64,000 nt of DNA from Perkinsus marinus ATCC 50983. Its lineage: Eukaryota > Perkinsozoa > Perkinsida > Perkinsidae. Under the pieces are notes generated by a model, which was given only the letters and a program-made list of their open reading frames with translations, was not told where the DNA came from and ran no database searches. Within the stretch, counting starts at the first letter, position 1. The number at the start of each line of letters is the position of its first letter. The DNA is taken from positions 317,592 to 381,591 of the forward strand of contig NW_003213889.1 of assembly GCF_000006405.1 (NCBI RefSeq), written 5' to 3'. Positions 63,373 to 64,000 of this stretch are shown here, one piece after another. Position numbers and translations under genes: made by a program.

Positions 63373-64000
63373 TAAAATGCCTCAAAAAAGTGCCACCTGT
63401 CAACAGGACAAATCCGACACAAAATCTGTCCCCATCATTTTCCCAACTCTCCTGGCAGACAACCGCCAGTTGAAATATCGCTCGCACCTATCCCACCATA
63501 GCGGAGTCCGACGACCTACACAAAACCTGTCCCCTTGAAGTATCTACTCCACGGTTGCGAACAACACGACAACTGTCCCACTACTTATGATACGAAATGC
63601 TCGACACAGTAGATGAGGAACTAGCCCCACCTCCAATGCAGAAACGTAGCCGTTGATCCGCGTCCATAGAATGATCACTCTTAACGTTTTCTACTCTGAT
63701 TTCTTCTCCTCGTGCTTCCCACACTCGTGGTGGTGACAACAACCCTAAAATGTGACCAGGTCCTTCCTACCATATCAACAACGCCAACAGCGACTCAAGA
63801 CTTGAGAAAAGAACAATAAAAACTCACTTCTCACGGGACTCAAAACAAAGAGATACCAATCACAGCCATAGGAATATATACTAGGAGCATATATAAGAAG
63901 CACGCGAGAACTATCAGCATCGCCCCGATATCGATATAGGTAGACACTGTCATAGTCGACGACGATTCGCCACCAACACTACTGCCTTTGGACGAGGTAA
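63373..64000. other. Upstream region of Bdp1, window end
   Basis: About 630 bp with no ORF of substance. It presumably contains the Bdp1 promoter. Nothing was recognised. Confidence 0.5.

Noticed and set aside
1-64000. Spliced-leader RNA gene, rRNA genes or transposon ORFs
   Set aside because: I looked for a dinoflagellate/perkinsid-type leader core, rRNA-like stretches, and reverse transcriptase or transposase motifs, and saw none.

Overview
The window is nuclear DNA from a unicellular eukaryote. Genes are split by many very short GT-AG introns (about 32-54 bp where exon phases could be chained), both strands are densely used, and two 100-N scaffold gaps are present (42256-42355 and 55675-55774). 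Gene content and intron size fit an alveolate, most plausibly a perkinsozoan such as Perkinsus. That is an inference from gene style only: no rRNA, spliced-leader RNA or species marker lies here.

Layout. 0-4.8 kb: a SPO22/ZIP4/TEX11-like meiotic TPR gene (-) with a tRNA-His gene inside an intron. 5.3-5.8 kb: a degenerate minisatellite. 6.3-13.3 kb: two tandem FUSC/ALMT-like transporter genes (-); intron 1 of the first holds a second array of the same minisatellite. 13.4-15.4 k: a small unknown gene and an intronless serpin (-). 15.5-18.4 kb: unresolved exons and an ankyrin gene (-). 19.5-21.7 kb: an acyl-CoA dehydrogenase (-). 22.3-24.3 kb: a probable mitochondrial membrane protein and a basic low-complexity protein (+). 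25.0-27.5 kb: intronless elongation factor 2 (-). 27.8-29.4 kb: an unknown gene (+). 29.8-30.0 kb: tRNA-Ala plus an inverted tRNA-like relic. 30.3-32.0 kb: a DIX-like/auxilin-type J-domain protein (-). 33.0-34.6 kb: a NIPA-like transporter (-). 35.7-37.3 kb: RPF2 (+). 38-42 kb: small genes, strong perfect inverted repeats and a (TAG)n tract. 42.4-44.6 kb: a Pumilio-family protein (-). 44.7-45.2 kb: TRIAP1/Mdm35 (-). 46-47.5 kb: an SLC35F6-like transporter (-). 47.8-48.8 kb: 19 copies of a 56-bp unit of the same minisatellite family. 49.1-51.2 kb: a PTEN-like/C2 protein of auxilin/GAK type (+). 52.4-54.3 kb: CHMP7-like ESCRT-III (+). 57.9-59.5 kb: a cytochrome P450 (-). 59.9-61.5 kb: a VIT/CCC1 iron transporter (-). 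62.0-63.4 kb: TFIIIB subunit Bdp1 (-).

Functional themes. Translation and ribosome/RNA production: EF2, RPF2, Bdp1, two tRNAs, Pumilio. Membrane traffic: the J-domain protein, the PTEN-C2 protein and CHMP7. Transport: two FUSC, NIPA, SLC35F6, VIT. Lipid and mitochondrial metabolism: ACAD, TRIAP1, P450. They are ordinary neighbours, not an operon.

The most unusual observations are: (i) a DIX-like domain joined to an auxilin-type J domain, while the PTEN-C2 half of animal auxilin/GAK sits in a separate gene about 17 kb away with an abnormal catalytic loop; (ii) three arrays of one minisatellite family, all in the same orientation, one inside an intron; (iii) large, almost perfect palindromes at 35.4, 39.6 and 41.6 kb. 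Many exon boundaries are my own reading from splice sites and phase and have not been checked against transcripts.
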